Source of the DNA: Phenylobacterium sp.
Lineage (GTDB): Bacteria; Pseudomonadota; Alphaproteobacteria; Caulobacterales; Caulobacteraceae
NCBI RefSeq assembly: GCF_030681155.1
Contig: NZ_JAUXXE010000003.1
Coordinates: forward strand, 1 to 59,767
Reading direction: 5' to 3'
DNA: 59,767 nucleotides
Position numbers and translations under genes: made by a program. How positions within the stretch are numbered: the stretch's first letter is position 1; every line of letters starts with the position of its first letter. Under the pieces are notes generated by a model. The model ran no database searches. It saw only the letters and a program-made list of their open reading frames with translations, and was not told where the DNA came from. This document shows positions 8,297-17,060 of this stretch, one piece after another.

Positions 8297-9655
8297 CTAG
8301 TAGGCGAAGTCCTCAAAGACCCGGCGCACATCGCCCTTCCAGGGGCCGTTGTAGAGCTCTAGCAACCGCTCGGCGGGGGTGACGCCGCTGTCGGCGATCT
8401 CTTCCAGCTCGGTCAGATAGTTGCTCTCGTCGACCATGCCGGCGCTGAGGCGGTTGCGGTTCTTCAGGCCCTGACGCGCGATGGCGACCATGTCCTTGGC
8501 GACGTCCTGAACGCTGCGGCCGTTGACCTGCGCCTTCAGGCCCAGGCGCGCGACGTCGGCGCGAAGCCGCTCGTGATCCTCGACCTTCCAGTCCTTGCAG
8601 AGGTCCCAGGCCGCCGCCAGGGCGGCGCTGTCGTAGAAGATGCCGGCCCACAGCGCCGGCAAGGCGCAGAGGCGGCTCCAAGGACCGGAGTCCGCGCCGC
8701 GCATTTCCAGATATTGCTTGAGGCGCACTTCAGGGAAGGCGGTTGTCGTATGATCGGCCCAGTCCTTGATCGAAGGACGGTCACCGGGCAGGTCGGAGAG
8801 TTCACCGGCCATGAACTTGCGGAACGAGCGGCCGGAGAGGTCGACATACTTGCCGTCACGCTTGGCGAAATACATCGGCACGTCGAGGGCGTAGTTGGCG
8901 TAGGTCTCGAAGCCGAATCCGTCGGCGAACACGAAGTCCAGCATGCCGGTGCGGTCGGGATCGGTGTCGGTCCACACATTGGCGCGGGCCGAAAGGAAGC
9001 CTGAGGGCTTGCCTTCAATGAACGGCGAATTGGCGAACAGCGCTGTGGCGATCGGCTGCAGGGCCAGGCTGGTGCGGAACTTCGCCACCATGTCCGCCTC
9101 GGAGCCGAAGTCGAGATTGGCCTGAACGGTACAGGTGCGGAACATCATGTCGAGGCCGAGATTGCCGACCTTCGGCATGTACTCGCGCATGATCTTGTAG
9201 CGGCCCTTGGGCATCACCGGGACTTCGTCCCGCCGCCAGAGCGGAGTGTAGCCGAGACCGAGGAAGCCGAGGCCAAGCTCGTCGGCGACCGTCTTCACCT
9301 CTTCGAGGTGCGTGCCGGTTTCCTCGCAGATGTCGTGCATCGTCTCCAGTGGGGCGCCGGAAAGTTCGAACTGCCCGCCCGGCTCGAGGCTGATATTGGC
9401 CTTGCCGCGCTCAAGGGCGATGACGTTCTCGCCCTCATAGACGCCTTTCCAGCCGAATCGCATCAGCCCATTCAGCAGGGCCTGAATCCCGGCGGGACCG
9501 CCGTAAGGAATGGGCTCATAGGTCCCCAGGCGGAACACGAATTTCTCATGTTCGGCGCCGACCTTCCAATCGCTGGCAGGCTTTGAGCCTGCTTCGAACC
9601 ATTGGATCAGGTCCTCGAACGTGAGGGGTCGGTCGTCTGCCACGACGTCGGCCAT
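8297..9655 (-). CDS. gshA: Glutamate-cysteine ligase (plant/alphaproteobacterial type)
   Basis: Catalyses ATP-dependent joining of glutamate and cysteine, the first and rate-limiting step of glutathione synthesis, in the cytoplasm. The 452-residue product has the length and motifs of the GCS2-type enzyme shared by alphaproteobacteria and plants: VGAEHEKFVF near the N-terminus, SLEPGGQFELSGAP, MMFRTCTVQANLDF and EMRGADSGPW. It lies downstream of rsmE on the same strand with a 77-base gap, a likely operon, and upstream of the GFA gene. Other thiol-related genes in the window are a gamma-glutamyltransferase and a MAPEG protein. Confidence 0.97.
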   Translation of the reverse strand: MADVVADDRPLTFEDLIQWFEAGSKPASDWKVGAEHEKFVFRLGTYEPIPYGGPAGIQALLNGLMRFGWKGVYEGENVIALERGKANISLEPGGQFELSGAPLETMHDICEETGTHLEEVKTVADELGLGFLGLGYTPLWRRDEVPVMPKGRYKIMREYMPKVGNLGLDMMFRTCTVQANLDFGSEADMVAKFRTSLALQPIATALFANSPFIEGKPSGFLSARANVWTDTDPDRTGMLDFVFADGFGFETYANYALDVPMYFAKRDGKYVDLSGRSFRKFMAGELSDLPGDRPSIKDWADHTTTAFPEVRLKQYLEMRGADSGPWSRLCALPALWAGIFYDSAALAAAWDLCKDWKVEDHERLRADVARLGLKAQVNGRSVQDVAKDMVAIARQGLKNRNRLSAGMVDESNYLTELEEIADSGVTPAERLLELYNGPWKGDVRRVFEDFAY

Positions 9656-9732
9656 CTCAATCTCCCCAAGCCCATATTAGTCCGAAAAAACGGCGGCGCG
9701 ATCTTTACGCCGTTCAGACAGGTGGGCGCAAT

Positions 9733-10467
9733 TCAGGAAACCTCAAGGCCACGCCAGTCCCCCTGAGCAGCCTGCCACAAGGTCAGGGCGCTGATGGCGG
9801 CTGTGTCGGCCCGCAGTATCCGCGGTCCTAGTGAAGCGGGCGTAGCATAGATCAGGTTCCGAAGGCTCTCGCGCTCTGTCGGCGAAAACCCGCCTTCGGG
9901 TCCGATCAGGATCGCCCACGGCGCGGCCGGAGTTCCCGCCAGGGCCTCCAGAACCGGCTTGGCCTCGCCTGCTTCGTCGCAGAACAGCAGACGGCGCGGG
10001 GCGTCCCAGGTCTCGATGAGCTTGGCGAGTTTCAGAGGCTCGACAATTTCCGGCACATCCATACGGCCGGTCTGTTCGGCCGCCTCGGTGGCGATGGCGG
10101 TCAGCCGGTCGAGGCGAACCCGTTCAGCGTTGGTTCGCTCGGTGATCACCAGGCGCACGCGGCGCGCGCCCAATTCCGCCGCCTTTTCAATGATGGTCTC
10201 GATCCGGGTGCGCTTCACCAGGGCGACGACCAGATCGAGGTCGGGGCCAAAGGCCTGCGGCCGCTCCAGCGCCGTCAGTCGCAGCACCACCCCGCGCTTG
10301 GCGACCACTTCGAGCGCGCCGCGCCATTCCCCGTCCCGGCCGTTGAAGACCAGCACCTCGTCGCCAACCTCGCGGCGCATGACGGCGGTCAGGTACCGGC
10401 TCTGTCCCAGGTCAAGGGCGAGCGCGTGGTCTTGGGCGAGATCGGCGGTGACGAACAATCGGATCAT
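9733..10467 (-). CDS. rsmE: 16S rRNA (uracil(1498)-N3)-methyltransferase
   Basis: RsmE methylates U1498 of 16S rRNA using SAM, late in small-subunit assembly. The 244-residue product has an N-terminal PUA-like domain and a C-terminal SPOUT (trefoil-knot) methyltransferase domain; the knot motifs ILIGPEGGFSPTE and LGPRILRADTA are clear. ATG 10467 is preferred because homologues begin with MIRLFV; the frame is open 45 bases further upstream and would then nearly touch the start of divergent ppk2 at 10516. Likely co-transcribed with gshA. Confidence 0.95.
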   Translation of the reverse strand: MIRLFVTADLAQDHALALDLGQSRYLTAVMRREVGDEVLVFNGRDGEWRGALEVVAKRGVVLRLTALERPQAFGPDLDLVVALVKRTRIETIIEKAAELGARRVRLVITERTNAERVRLDRLTAIATEAAEQTGRMDVPEIVEPLKLAKLIETWDAPRRLLFCDEAGEAKPVLEALAGTPAAPWAILIGPEGGFSPTERESLRNLIYATPASLGPRILRADTAAISALTLWQAAQGDWRGLEVS

Positions 10468-10515
10468 GGAAAGAGGTTCTAGCCGCGCGAGCAGGATCAG
10501 GACTAGGCTCATCCT

Positions 10516-11286
10516 ATGGCAAAGTCAGATGACGACGACGCATACGAAACCGAGCTCGCGGAACTGCAGCTCGCCCTCGTGAAATACCAGCAGCACGCCA
10601 TGCAGAACGGCGACAAGGTGCTGATCATCCTCGAAGGCCGCGACGCCGCCGGGAAGGACGGCACGATCAAGCGAATGACCGAGCACCTGTCGATTCGCGC
10701 GACCCGGGTGATGGCGCTGCCCAAGCCCACCGAAATCGAAACCACGCAGTGGTACTTCCAACGCTATGTGCAGCACCTGCCGGCGGCGGGACAGATCGTG
10801 ATTTTCAACCGCTCCTGGTACAATCGGGCGGGCGTCGAGCGGGTGATGGATTTCGCCACGCCCAAGCAGCAGGAGATGTTCCTGCGCGACGTCCCGCACT
10901 TCGAGGAGATGCTGGTCGAAAGCGGCATACAGTTGGTGAAGATCTGGCTCGACATCAGCCGCGAGGAACAGGCCGAGCGCCTGAAGGAGCGACGCGAAGA
11001 TCCGCTGAAGGCGCTGAAGGTCAGCCCGCTGGACGATGTCGCCCAGGAGAAATGGGCCGAGTACAGTTCGGCTCGCGACGAGATGCTGACCCGAACCCAC
11101 AACGGAACAACGCCCTGGACCTGCGTCGTCACCGACAAGAAGAAGGACGCGCGGCTAAACGTCATGCGTCACGTCGTGCGCACCATCGCGCCGGAGGACA
11201 TCTCCAAGGATGTCGCCAAGCCCGACAACAAGGTGCTGTTCCCGTTCGAGATCGGGGCGATCGCCGAAGGCCGATTGAACAGGTAG
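10516..11286 (+). CDS. ppk2: Polyphosphate kinase 2 family protein
   Basis: PPK2 enzymes transfer phosphate between polyphosphate and nucleotides, usually regenerating nucleoside di- or triphosphates. The 256-residue protein has a Walker A loop GRDAAGKDGT at about residues 42-51, the lid/Walker B region with FNRSWYNRAGVERVM, and EKWAEYSSARDEM, all standard for one-domain PPK2. Which nucleotide it uses cannot be decided here. It starts with an acidic tail and diverges from rsmE with only a few tens of bases between the two starts, so their promoters must overlap. It is followed after seven bases by the ycaQ-like gene. Confidence 0.94.
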   Translation: MAKSDDDDAYETELAELQLALVKYQQHAMQNGDKVLIILEGRDAAGKDGTIKRMTEHLSIRATRVMALPKPTEIETTQWYFQRYVQHLPAAGQIVIFNRSWYNRAGVERVMDFATPKQQEMFLRDVPHFEEMLVESGIQLVKIWLDISREEQAERLKERREDPLKALKVSPLDDVAQEKWAEYSSARDEMLTRTHNGTTPWTCVVTDKKKDARLNVMRHVVRTIAPEDISKDVAKPDNKVLFPFEIGAIAEGRLNR

Positions 11287-11293
11287 CTGGCTG

Positions 11294-12487
11294 GTGGAGA
11301 CGATCTCGGCCCGCGAGGCCCGCCGCATAGCGTTGGCCGCGCAGGGGTTCGCCGAGCGACGTCCCGACGCCCCCGGCAAGCGCCACCTGCTGAAGACCAT
11401 CGACCGGCTGGGTGTGCTGCAGATTGACTCGGTCAATGTGGTGTCTCGCACCCACTACCTGCCGCTGTTCTCTCGGCTCGGCGCCTATCCTCGGCCACTG
11501 CTGGAGGAGATCGCCTGGGGAAAGCGGCCGTCGCTCGTGGAATATTGGGCGCACGAAGCCTCGCTGCTGCCCGCCGCCAGCCATCCCCTGTTCCGCTGGC
11601 GGATGGACGACGCCCGGGCCGGCGTCGGCACCTGGAAAGGCATCGCGCGCTTCCTACGCACCCACGAGGACTTCATCGAGCGCGTGTTGACCGAGATCGA
11701 CACGCGCGGCCCGATGCCGGCCTCTGAACTGAACCTCGGCGCCAAGGGCGCGCAGGGCTGGTGGGGCTGGAGCGAGGGCAAGCGCGCGCTCGAATGCCTG
11801 TTCTGGGTCGGAGACCTGACCGCCGCCACCCGGCGGGGGACTTTCGAGCGGGTCTACGGCGTCAGCGACAAGGTGCTGCCGCGTGCAGTGCGCGAAACCC
11901 CTACGCCGCCGCGCGAAGAGGCCCAGCGCGAGCTGATCCGCATCGCCGCTCGCGCGCAGGGCGTGGCGACCGAGCGTGACCTCCGCGACTATTTCCGCAT
12001 GCCGGTCGCCGACACCAAGGCCCGCATCGCCGAGTTGGTCGCTGGAGGCGAACTGACTCCGGTGGAGGTGAAGGGTTGGGGCCAGCCAGCCTATCTGCAC
12101 CCCGAGGCGCGGCGGCCGCGAAAAATCACCGCCAACGCCCTGCTCTCGCCGTTCGACAACCTGATCTGGTTTCGCGAGCGCACCGAGCGATTGTTCGACA
12201 CCCGTATCCGGCTGGAGATCTACACCCCGGCCCACAAACGGGTTCACGGCTACTACGTCCTGCCCTTCCTGCAGGGCGAGGCGATCACTGCGCGGGTGGA
12301 CCTGAAGGCCGAGCGCAAGAAGGGCGCGCTGATGGTGCAATCGGCCCACGCCGAACCCGGCGCGGACGATGCGACGCGTTCGCTGCTGGCGGGCGAACTG
12401 CGGCTTATGGCGGGCTGGCTCGGACTGGACCGCGTCGAGGTGCAGCCTAAGGGCGACCTCGCCGAGCGATTGGCGGCGGCGCTCTAG
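11294..12487 (+). CDS. ycaQ: YcaQ/AlkZ-family winged-helix DNA glycosylase
   Basis: The family (HTH_42, formerly DUF1006) removes alkylated bases; E. coli YcaQ unhooks interstrand crosslinks, and AlkZ protects antibiotic producers from azinomycin. The 397-residue product has the family length. Near residues 47-49 it reads LQIDSVNVV, that is a Q-x-D motif as in the YcaQ branch rather than Q-x-Q as in AlkZ; this is my recollection of the family. Later segments are EYWAHEASLLP, WGWSEGKRALECLFW and LLSPFDNLIWFRERTERLF. The GTG start at 11294 lies seven bases after the ppk2 stop, so the two are probably one operon. It converges with the next methyltransferase gene. Confidence 0.9.
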   Translation: METISAREARRIALAAQGFAERRPDAPGKRHLLKTIDRLGVLQIDSVNVVSRTHYLPLFSRLGAYPRPLLEEIAWGKRPSLVEYWAHEASLLPAASHPLFRWRMDDARAGVGTWKGIARFLRTHEDFIERVLTEIDTRGPMPASELNLGAKGAQGWWGWSEGKRALECLFWVGDLTAATRRGTFERVYGVSDKVLPRAVRETPTPPREEAQRELIRIAARAQGVATERDLRDYFRMPVADTKARIAELVAGGELTPVEVKGWGQPAYLHPEARRPRKITANALLSPFDNLIWFRERTERLFDTRIRLEIYTPAHKRVHGYYVLPFLQGEAITARVDLKAERKKGALMVQSAHAEPGADDATRSLLAGELRLMAGWLGLDRVEVQPKGDLAERLAAAL

Positions 12488-12503
12488 CTTTGGTCGCGGC
12501 CGC

Positions 12504-13304
12504 CTAAGCCTTCGGCGTCATCACCAGCCACGGCGTGGCCTGGAGGCGGAACTCCCAGACGGCCAACAGCTGGTCGAGATGCCCGGCCCCCTTCAGGAAG
12601 TCCGGCAGCGGCAGGGTCTTGGCTTGCGGATCAAGCCGCAGAATGTCGTGGGTGGGCGAGAACCGCTCAACCAGGCGATCCAGTACGCCCTTGCGATAGA
12701 CATCGTGCGTCTCGACGATCAACGGCATCTGCGCCAGGGCCGGTGAAAGATCGGGCCGCAGCAGGTCATCTTCCGCGCCTTCGATATCGACCAGCACCAG
12801 GCAGCGCCGATCCTTGAACACCTCGAAGCCGTCGGGTTTGAACTCTTCGCCAATGATCACCCGTTCGGCGACGCCGTTCTTGGCGGCGAGCTCGGCACAG
12901 GCTGCGCGGGCCTGAGCCTGGATGTCATAGGCGTACACCGTCACCTGCGGCATCAACCGCGCCAAGCCGACCGCGTAATAGCCCTCCGCGCAGCCGACAT
13001 CGATCACGCAGTCCAGCGGCTGCTCTGCGAAGGCGGCGATGTGTGGATGCAGCTCGGACTCATAGGTGCCGATCAGGCGCGGCGTGAGCGCGCCTTCGGT
13101 CGCAGATGTCACGTAGTCCATCCCCGCGAACGGCCCCTGCATGATCTTCGCGCCATGATGCCGGACATAGGCGTCGGCGATCAGTCGTGAGCGCCAGATC
13201 GCCAGGATGCGCAGCACCTCATTGAGCTGCCGCGGCTCGGCCAGCGGCGGATCGCGGTCCAACCGCCGGCGCAGCCACTGAACCACCTGTTCCATATAGG
13301 TCAT
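12504..13304 (-). CDS. Class I SAM-dependent methyltransferase, FkbM-like
   Basis: A 266-residue soluble methyltransferase. The SAM-binding glycine loop is DVGCAEGYYAVGLA at about residues 106-119, followed by the acidic motif YAYDIQ, and the VDIEGAEDDLL segment resembles FkbM-type O-methyltransferases. The first 90 residues are helical and not recognisable. FkbM proteins often act on sugars or polyketides, but no such cluster is present, so the substrate is unknown. It converges on the ycaQ-like gene and lies downstream of the two ABC exporters on the same strand with a 73-base gap; a shared role is possible but unproven. Confidence 0.8.
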   Translation of the reverse strand: MTYMEQVVQWLRRRLDRDPPLAEPRQLNEVLRILAIWRSRLIADAYVRHHGAKIMQGPFAGMDYVTSATEGALTPRLIGTYESELHPHIAAFAEQPLDCVIDVGCAEGYYAVGLARLMPQVTVYAYDIQAQARAACAELAAKNGVAERVIIGEEFKPDGFEVFKDRRCLVLVDIEGAEDDLLRPDLSPALAQMPLIVETHDVYRKGVLDRLVERFSPTHDILRLDPQAKTLPLPDFLKGAGHLDQLLAVWEFRLQATPWLVMTPKA

Positions 13305-13377
13305 GCATCACCCCCAGCATCCGTCACGACCGGACGCCGGGGGTTTCTAGCATCGTTCAGGAAGCCAGCGTCAGCCT

Positions 13378-15165
13378 TCAAAGCGATCCTTCGGTCACCG
13401 CATGCAGGCGGGCATAGGCCCCGCCTTTGTCGATCAATTCACGGTGGCGGCCCTCTTCGACGACGCGGCCCTGATCAAAGACCAGGATGCGGTCCGCGCC
13501 GCGCATGGTCGACAGGCGGTGGGCGATAACGATGGTCGTGCGGCCCACCATCAGTTCCTCCATCGCCGCCTGCACCTGGCGCTCGGTCTCCACGTCCAGG
13601 GACGAGGTGGCTTCGTCCAGCACCAGGATCGGCGCATCGGCCAGGAAGGCCCGTGCGATGGCCACCCGCTGACGCTCGCCGCCGGACAGCTTCACGCCGC
13701 GCTCGCCGACCAAGGTGTCGTAGCCAAGCGGGAGCCGGGCGATGAAGTCGTGTGCCCGGGCGCGCCTCGCCGCGAGCGCGATCTCTTCTTCCGAGGCGTC
13801 CGGCCGGGCGTAGCTGATGTTCTCGGCGATGGTTCGGTGGAACAGGGCCGGGTCCTGCGGCACCACGGCGATGGCGCGGCGCAGCGCGCCTTGATTGACG
13901 CCGGCGACGTCCTGGCCGTCAATCAGGATCGAGCCGTCCTGCAGGTCGTAGAGCCGCTGGATCAGCTTCACGAAGGTCGATTTTCCTGATCCTGTCGGCC
14001 CGACCAGCGCCACCCGCTCGCCCGGCGCGATGCGCAGGGAGAAGTCGCGATAGAGCGGCTCGTCCGCCGACTTGTAGCGGAAGGTCGCACGGTCGAAGAC
14101 GATCTCGCCCAGTTCGCCGGCGAAGGCCGGGGCACCCGGCCGATCCATCACCTGGGCCTCGGTCTGGGCGTAGCGGGCGACGTCCTCGACATCGTCCAGC
14201 CTCTTCTGGAGCATGCGGATGTTCTCGCCGATGTTGCGCAGATAGCCGCTCATCAGCATGAACGAGGTGATCGCGAAGGCGACGTCCCCGGCCGTGGCCT
14301 CACCCCGCGCCCACAGCCGGAGCAGCAAGCCGGTGAGACCCGCCTGCAGCACCACCAACAACAGGTTGTGCCACAGCCAGACGTTCAGGAAGCGGTTCCA
14401 GGTGATCAGGGTCAGCTTGCCCCACAGCGAGGTGATCCCGCCTATCCGCGTCTCCTCCCGATGCTCCGCGCCAAAGGCCTTCACCGTCGGGTTCGACGAC
14501 AGCGAGTCGGCCAGCGCGCCGCCGATCCGGCTGTCGAGGGCGACGGACTTCAGGTTGGCCGGCCGCACATACTTGGCGGTCAGGATGATGTTGGAGGCCA
14601 CGTAGAGGATCACGATGGCCATGGAGAACAGCCCCACGGCCGGCCAGCGGAAGATCATCACGCCCGAGAGGCCGAACAGCACCAGGACCGCCGGGCCAAG
14701 CCACAGGATCAGGGCGTCGGACACGGTGTCGTAGCCCCACATGGCGCGGCTGAGGCGCCGGACGGTCGATCCGGCGAAGGTGTCGGCATGCCAGTCGGAC
14801 GAGAACGATTGGACCCGCTTGAACCCTTCGTCGGTCATCTCCTTCATGTTGGCCGCCGCCAGCGGATTCCAGAACCGGAAGCTGGTGTTCCGGATAATGG
14901 CGAAGGCCAGGTAGACGCCGACGAACAGCGCCCAGGCGCTCCACGCCAGATCCTGCCTGGCTGGCCCCGCGGCGACGGCGTCGACCAGCTTTCCCGCCGC
15001 CCAGGGCAGGGCCAGGTCGAAGCCGACCGACACCAGGGTCAGCACGATGCAGGCGGTCAGCAACCAGGGCCGGCGTAGCCAGAACGAGGCGATGAAGGCC
15101 AGGACTTTTCCGTTGGAAAGGACCCGCTTCTGCTCGTCCTCGGCGTCTTCGTAGTGTTCGGTCAC
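13378..15165 (-). CDS. ABC exporter, fused permease-ATPase (second of tandem pair)
   Basis: A 595-residue half-transporter: an acidic cytoplasmic N-terminus, six membrane helices (about residues 35-320) and a C-terminal ATPase domain. All ATPase motifs are intact: Walker A GPTGSGKST, Q-loop in VVPQDPALFH, signature LSGGERQRVAIARA, Walker B ILVLDEATSSLD and the H-loop IAHRLST. The GTG start at 15165 overlaps the stop of the upstream exporter gene (GTGA), so the pair is translationally coupled and probably forms a heterodimer. Both sites look catalytically competent, unlike heterodimers with one degenerate site. The substrate is unknown; lipid, drug or peptide are all possible. See the note on an 82-bp identical tract. 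Confidence 0.93.
   Translation of the reverse strand: MTEHYEDAEDEQKRVLSNGKVLAFIASFWLRRPWLLTACIVLTLVSVGFDLALPWAAGKLVDAVAAGPARQDLAWSAWALFVGVYLAFAIIRNTSFRFWNPLAAANMKEMTDEGFKRVQSFSSDWHADTFAGSTVRRLSRAMWGYDTVSDALILWLGPAVLVLFGLSGVMIFRWPAVGLFSMAIVILYVASNIILTAKYVRPANLKSVALDSRIGGALADSLSSNPTVKAFGAEHREETRIGGITSLWGKLTLITWNRFLNVWLWHNLLLVVLQAGLTGLLLRLWARGEATAGDVAFAITSFMLMSGYLRNIGENIRMLQKRLDDVEDVARYAQTEAQVMDRPGAPAFAGELGEIVFDRATFRYKSADEPLYRDFSLRIAPGERVALVGPTGSGKSTFVKLIQRLYDLQDGSILIDGQDVAGVNQGALRRAIAVVPQDPALFHRTIAENISYARPDASEEEIALAARRARAHDFIARLPLGYDTLVGERGVKLSGGERQRVAIARAFLADAPILVLDEATSSLDVETERQVQAAMEELMVGRTTIVIAHRLSTMRGADRILVFDQGRVVEEGRHRELIDKGGAYARLHAVTEGSL
13569..13650. repeat. 82-bp tract identical to 15356-15437 (copy 1, ABC Walker B region)
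   Basis: Bases 13569-13650 are identical, base for base, to 15356-15437. The tract encodes the same 27 residues spanning the Walker B aspartate in both exporters. Synonymous differences resume directly on both sides. The second copy is in the same orientation 1,787 bases away. Confidence 0.9.
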
Positions 15166-16955
15166 AGATCCGATCCTTCAGTCACGGCATGCAGCCGGGC
15201 ATAGGCCCCGCCCATGTCGATAAGGTCCTTGTGGCGGCCTTCTTCCACGATCCGGCCCTGATCGAAGACCAGGATCCGGTCGGCGCCGCGAATGGTCGAC
15301 AGCCGGTGGGCGATGACCACCGTGGTCCGACCGACCATCAGTTCTTCCATGGCCTCCTGCACCTGGCGCTCGGTCTCCACGTCCAGGGACGAGGTGGCTT
15401 CGTCCAGCACCAGGATCGGCGCATCGGCCAGGAAGGCGCGCGCGATGGCCACCCGTTGGCGCTCGCCGCCAGACAGCTTCACGCCGCGCTCGCCAACCGG
15501 GGTCTCATAGCCGTTGGGCAGGCGAGTGATGAAGTCGTGCGCCCGTGCGCGCTTGGCCGCCAGGATCACCTCGTCCGGCGTGGCGTCGGGCCGGGCGTAG
15601 CTGATGTTCTCGGCGATCGAGCGGTGGAACAGGGCCGGGTCCTGGGGCACCACGGCGATCGCGCGCCGCAGGGTGGCCTGGCTGACCCGCGAGATGTCCT
15701 GGCCGTCGATCAGGATCCGGCCGCCCTGGACGTCATAGAGTCGCTGGATCAGCTTGACGAAGGTCGACTTGCCCGCCCCCGTCGGCCCGACCAGCGCCAC
15801 CCGCTCACCGGGCGCCACCACCAGGGTGAAGCCGTCATAAAGCGGCCGCGGCTGGTTGGCGTAGCCGAACACCACGCGGTCGAACACCACCTCCCCCAGT
15901 TCGCCGCGGAAGTGTTCGGCGTCGGGGGCGTCAGCGAGCTGCGGCTCGGTGATCATGTAGGAGGCGACGTCCAGGGTGTCGTCGAGCCCCTTCTGCAGCA
16001 TGCGGGTGATCTCGCTGAAGTTCCGCATGTAGCCGGCCATGACGATGAACGAGGTGATGGCGAACGCCACGTCGCCCGGCGTCGCCTTACCCTGCGCCCA
16101 GGCGTGAACCAGGAAGCCGGTCAGACCCGCCTGCAGCACGATCAGGAACATGTTCTGGACGAGACCGACATTGTTGAAGCGGTCCCAGGTCTTGTTCACC
16201 GCCGCGCGCCAAGCCTCGACCGTGCGGCCGAAACGCGCCTCTTCGCGCGCCTCGGCGCCGAAGCTCTTCACCACCGGGTTGGCGCCGACCGCGTCGGCGA
16301 GGGTCGCGCCGATCTTGGAGTCCAGCGACGTCGAAACCAGGTTTACCGGCCGAATATAGTGAACCGACGACAGGATGTTGAACGCGCCGAACACGACGAT
16401 CATCACCCCGACGAACACACCGGCCAGCGGCCAGTGCAGACCCAGCGAGATCGCCAGGCCGCCGAGCACGATGAGCGTCGGCGCCAGCATCATCAGCAGA
16501 GCGTCGGAGGCGCTGTCATAACCCCACATCGCGCGGCTGACCCGGCGCACGGTGGCGCCCGCGAAGTTCGACGCGTGCCAGTCCGACGAGAAGGCCTGCA
16601 CCCGCTTGAAGCCGTCATTGACGATGCGGGCCATGATGCGGGCGTAGAAGCCGTTGGCCGCGCGGAACATGGCGCTGCGCATCAGGTAGAAGACCAGATA
16701 GAGGCCCGACAGGCTGGCCCAGGCGATCCAGGCCGTGCGCGTCACCGGCTCAGGACTCGAGACAGCGTTGATCAGCGCCCGGGTGGCCCAGGGGATGGAC
16801 AGGTCGCAGGCCGTCGCCACCAGCATCAGGCCGACGATCAGCGCGAACTTGCGCGGCTCGGCCAGCCAATGGCGAACGATGAAGCCCAGAACCTGGGAGT
16901 TGGTCAGTATTCGAGGACGGTTCGGGTCCTCATCGTCGTCGTATGGATCGGTCAT
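15162..16955 (-). CDS. ABC exporter, fused permease-ATPase (first of tandem pair)
   Basis: A 597-residue half-transporter paralogous to the next gene, with the same layout: acidic DDDEDPN N-terminus, six-helix domain and ATPase with Walker A GPTGAGKST, signature LSGGERQRVAIARA and Walker B LDEATSSLD. The membrane halves share motifs such as FKRVQAFSSDWHA and RAMWGYD but are clearly more diverged than the ATPase halves. ATG 16955 begins MTDPYDDDED, matching the paralogue's MTEHYEDAED; a GTG at 16967 would add four residues. It is first in the two-gene unit and lies after a methyltransferase gene on the same strand, separated by about 100 bases. Confidence 0.93.
   Translation of the reverse strand: MTDPYDDDEDPNRPRILTNSQVLGFIVRHWLAEPRKFALIVGLMLVATACDLSIPWATRALINAVSSPEPVTRTAWIAWASLSGLYLVFYLMRSAMFRAANGFYARIMARIVNDGFKRVQAFSSDWHASNFAGATVRRVSRAMWGYDSASDALLMMLAPTLIVLGGLAISLGLHWPLAGVFVGVMIVVFGAFNILSSVHYIRPVNLVSTSLDSKIGATLADAVGANPVVKSFGAEAREEARFGRTVEAWRAAVNKTWDRFNNVGLVQNMFLIVLQAGLTGFLVHAWAQGKATPGDVAFAITSFIVMAGYMRNFSEITRMLQKGLDDTLDVASYMITEPQLADAPDAEHFRGELGEVVFDRVVFGYANQPRPLYDGFTLVVAPGERVALVGPTGAGKSTFVKLIQRLYDVQGGRILIDGQDISRVSQATLRRAIAVVPQDPALFHRSIAENISYARPDATPDEVILAAKRARAHDFITRLPNGYETPVGERGVKLSGGERQRVAIARAFLADAPILVLDEATSSLDVETERQVQEAMEELMVGRTTVVIAHRLSTIRGADRILVFDQGRIVEEGRHKDLIDMGGAYARLHAVTEGSDL
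15356..15437. repeat. 82-bp tract identical to 13569-13650 (copy 2, ABC Walker B region)
   Basis: Partner of the tract at 13569-13650, in the first exporter gene. Long perfect identity inside otherwise diverged paralogues suggests gene conversion. It also provides a substrate for a deletion that would fuse the two genes in frame. Confidence 0.9.
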
Positions 16956-17060
16956 GACGCACTTCACGAATGGCCCGGTGCAAACCGGGATGAATGGGAT
17001 CTCGAGTTGGGCGCCGGAGCCCGTGGGGGAGCACGGGCCCCGGCGCCTCGCCGCGCCCCG

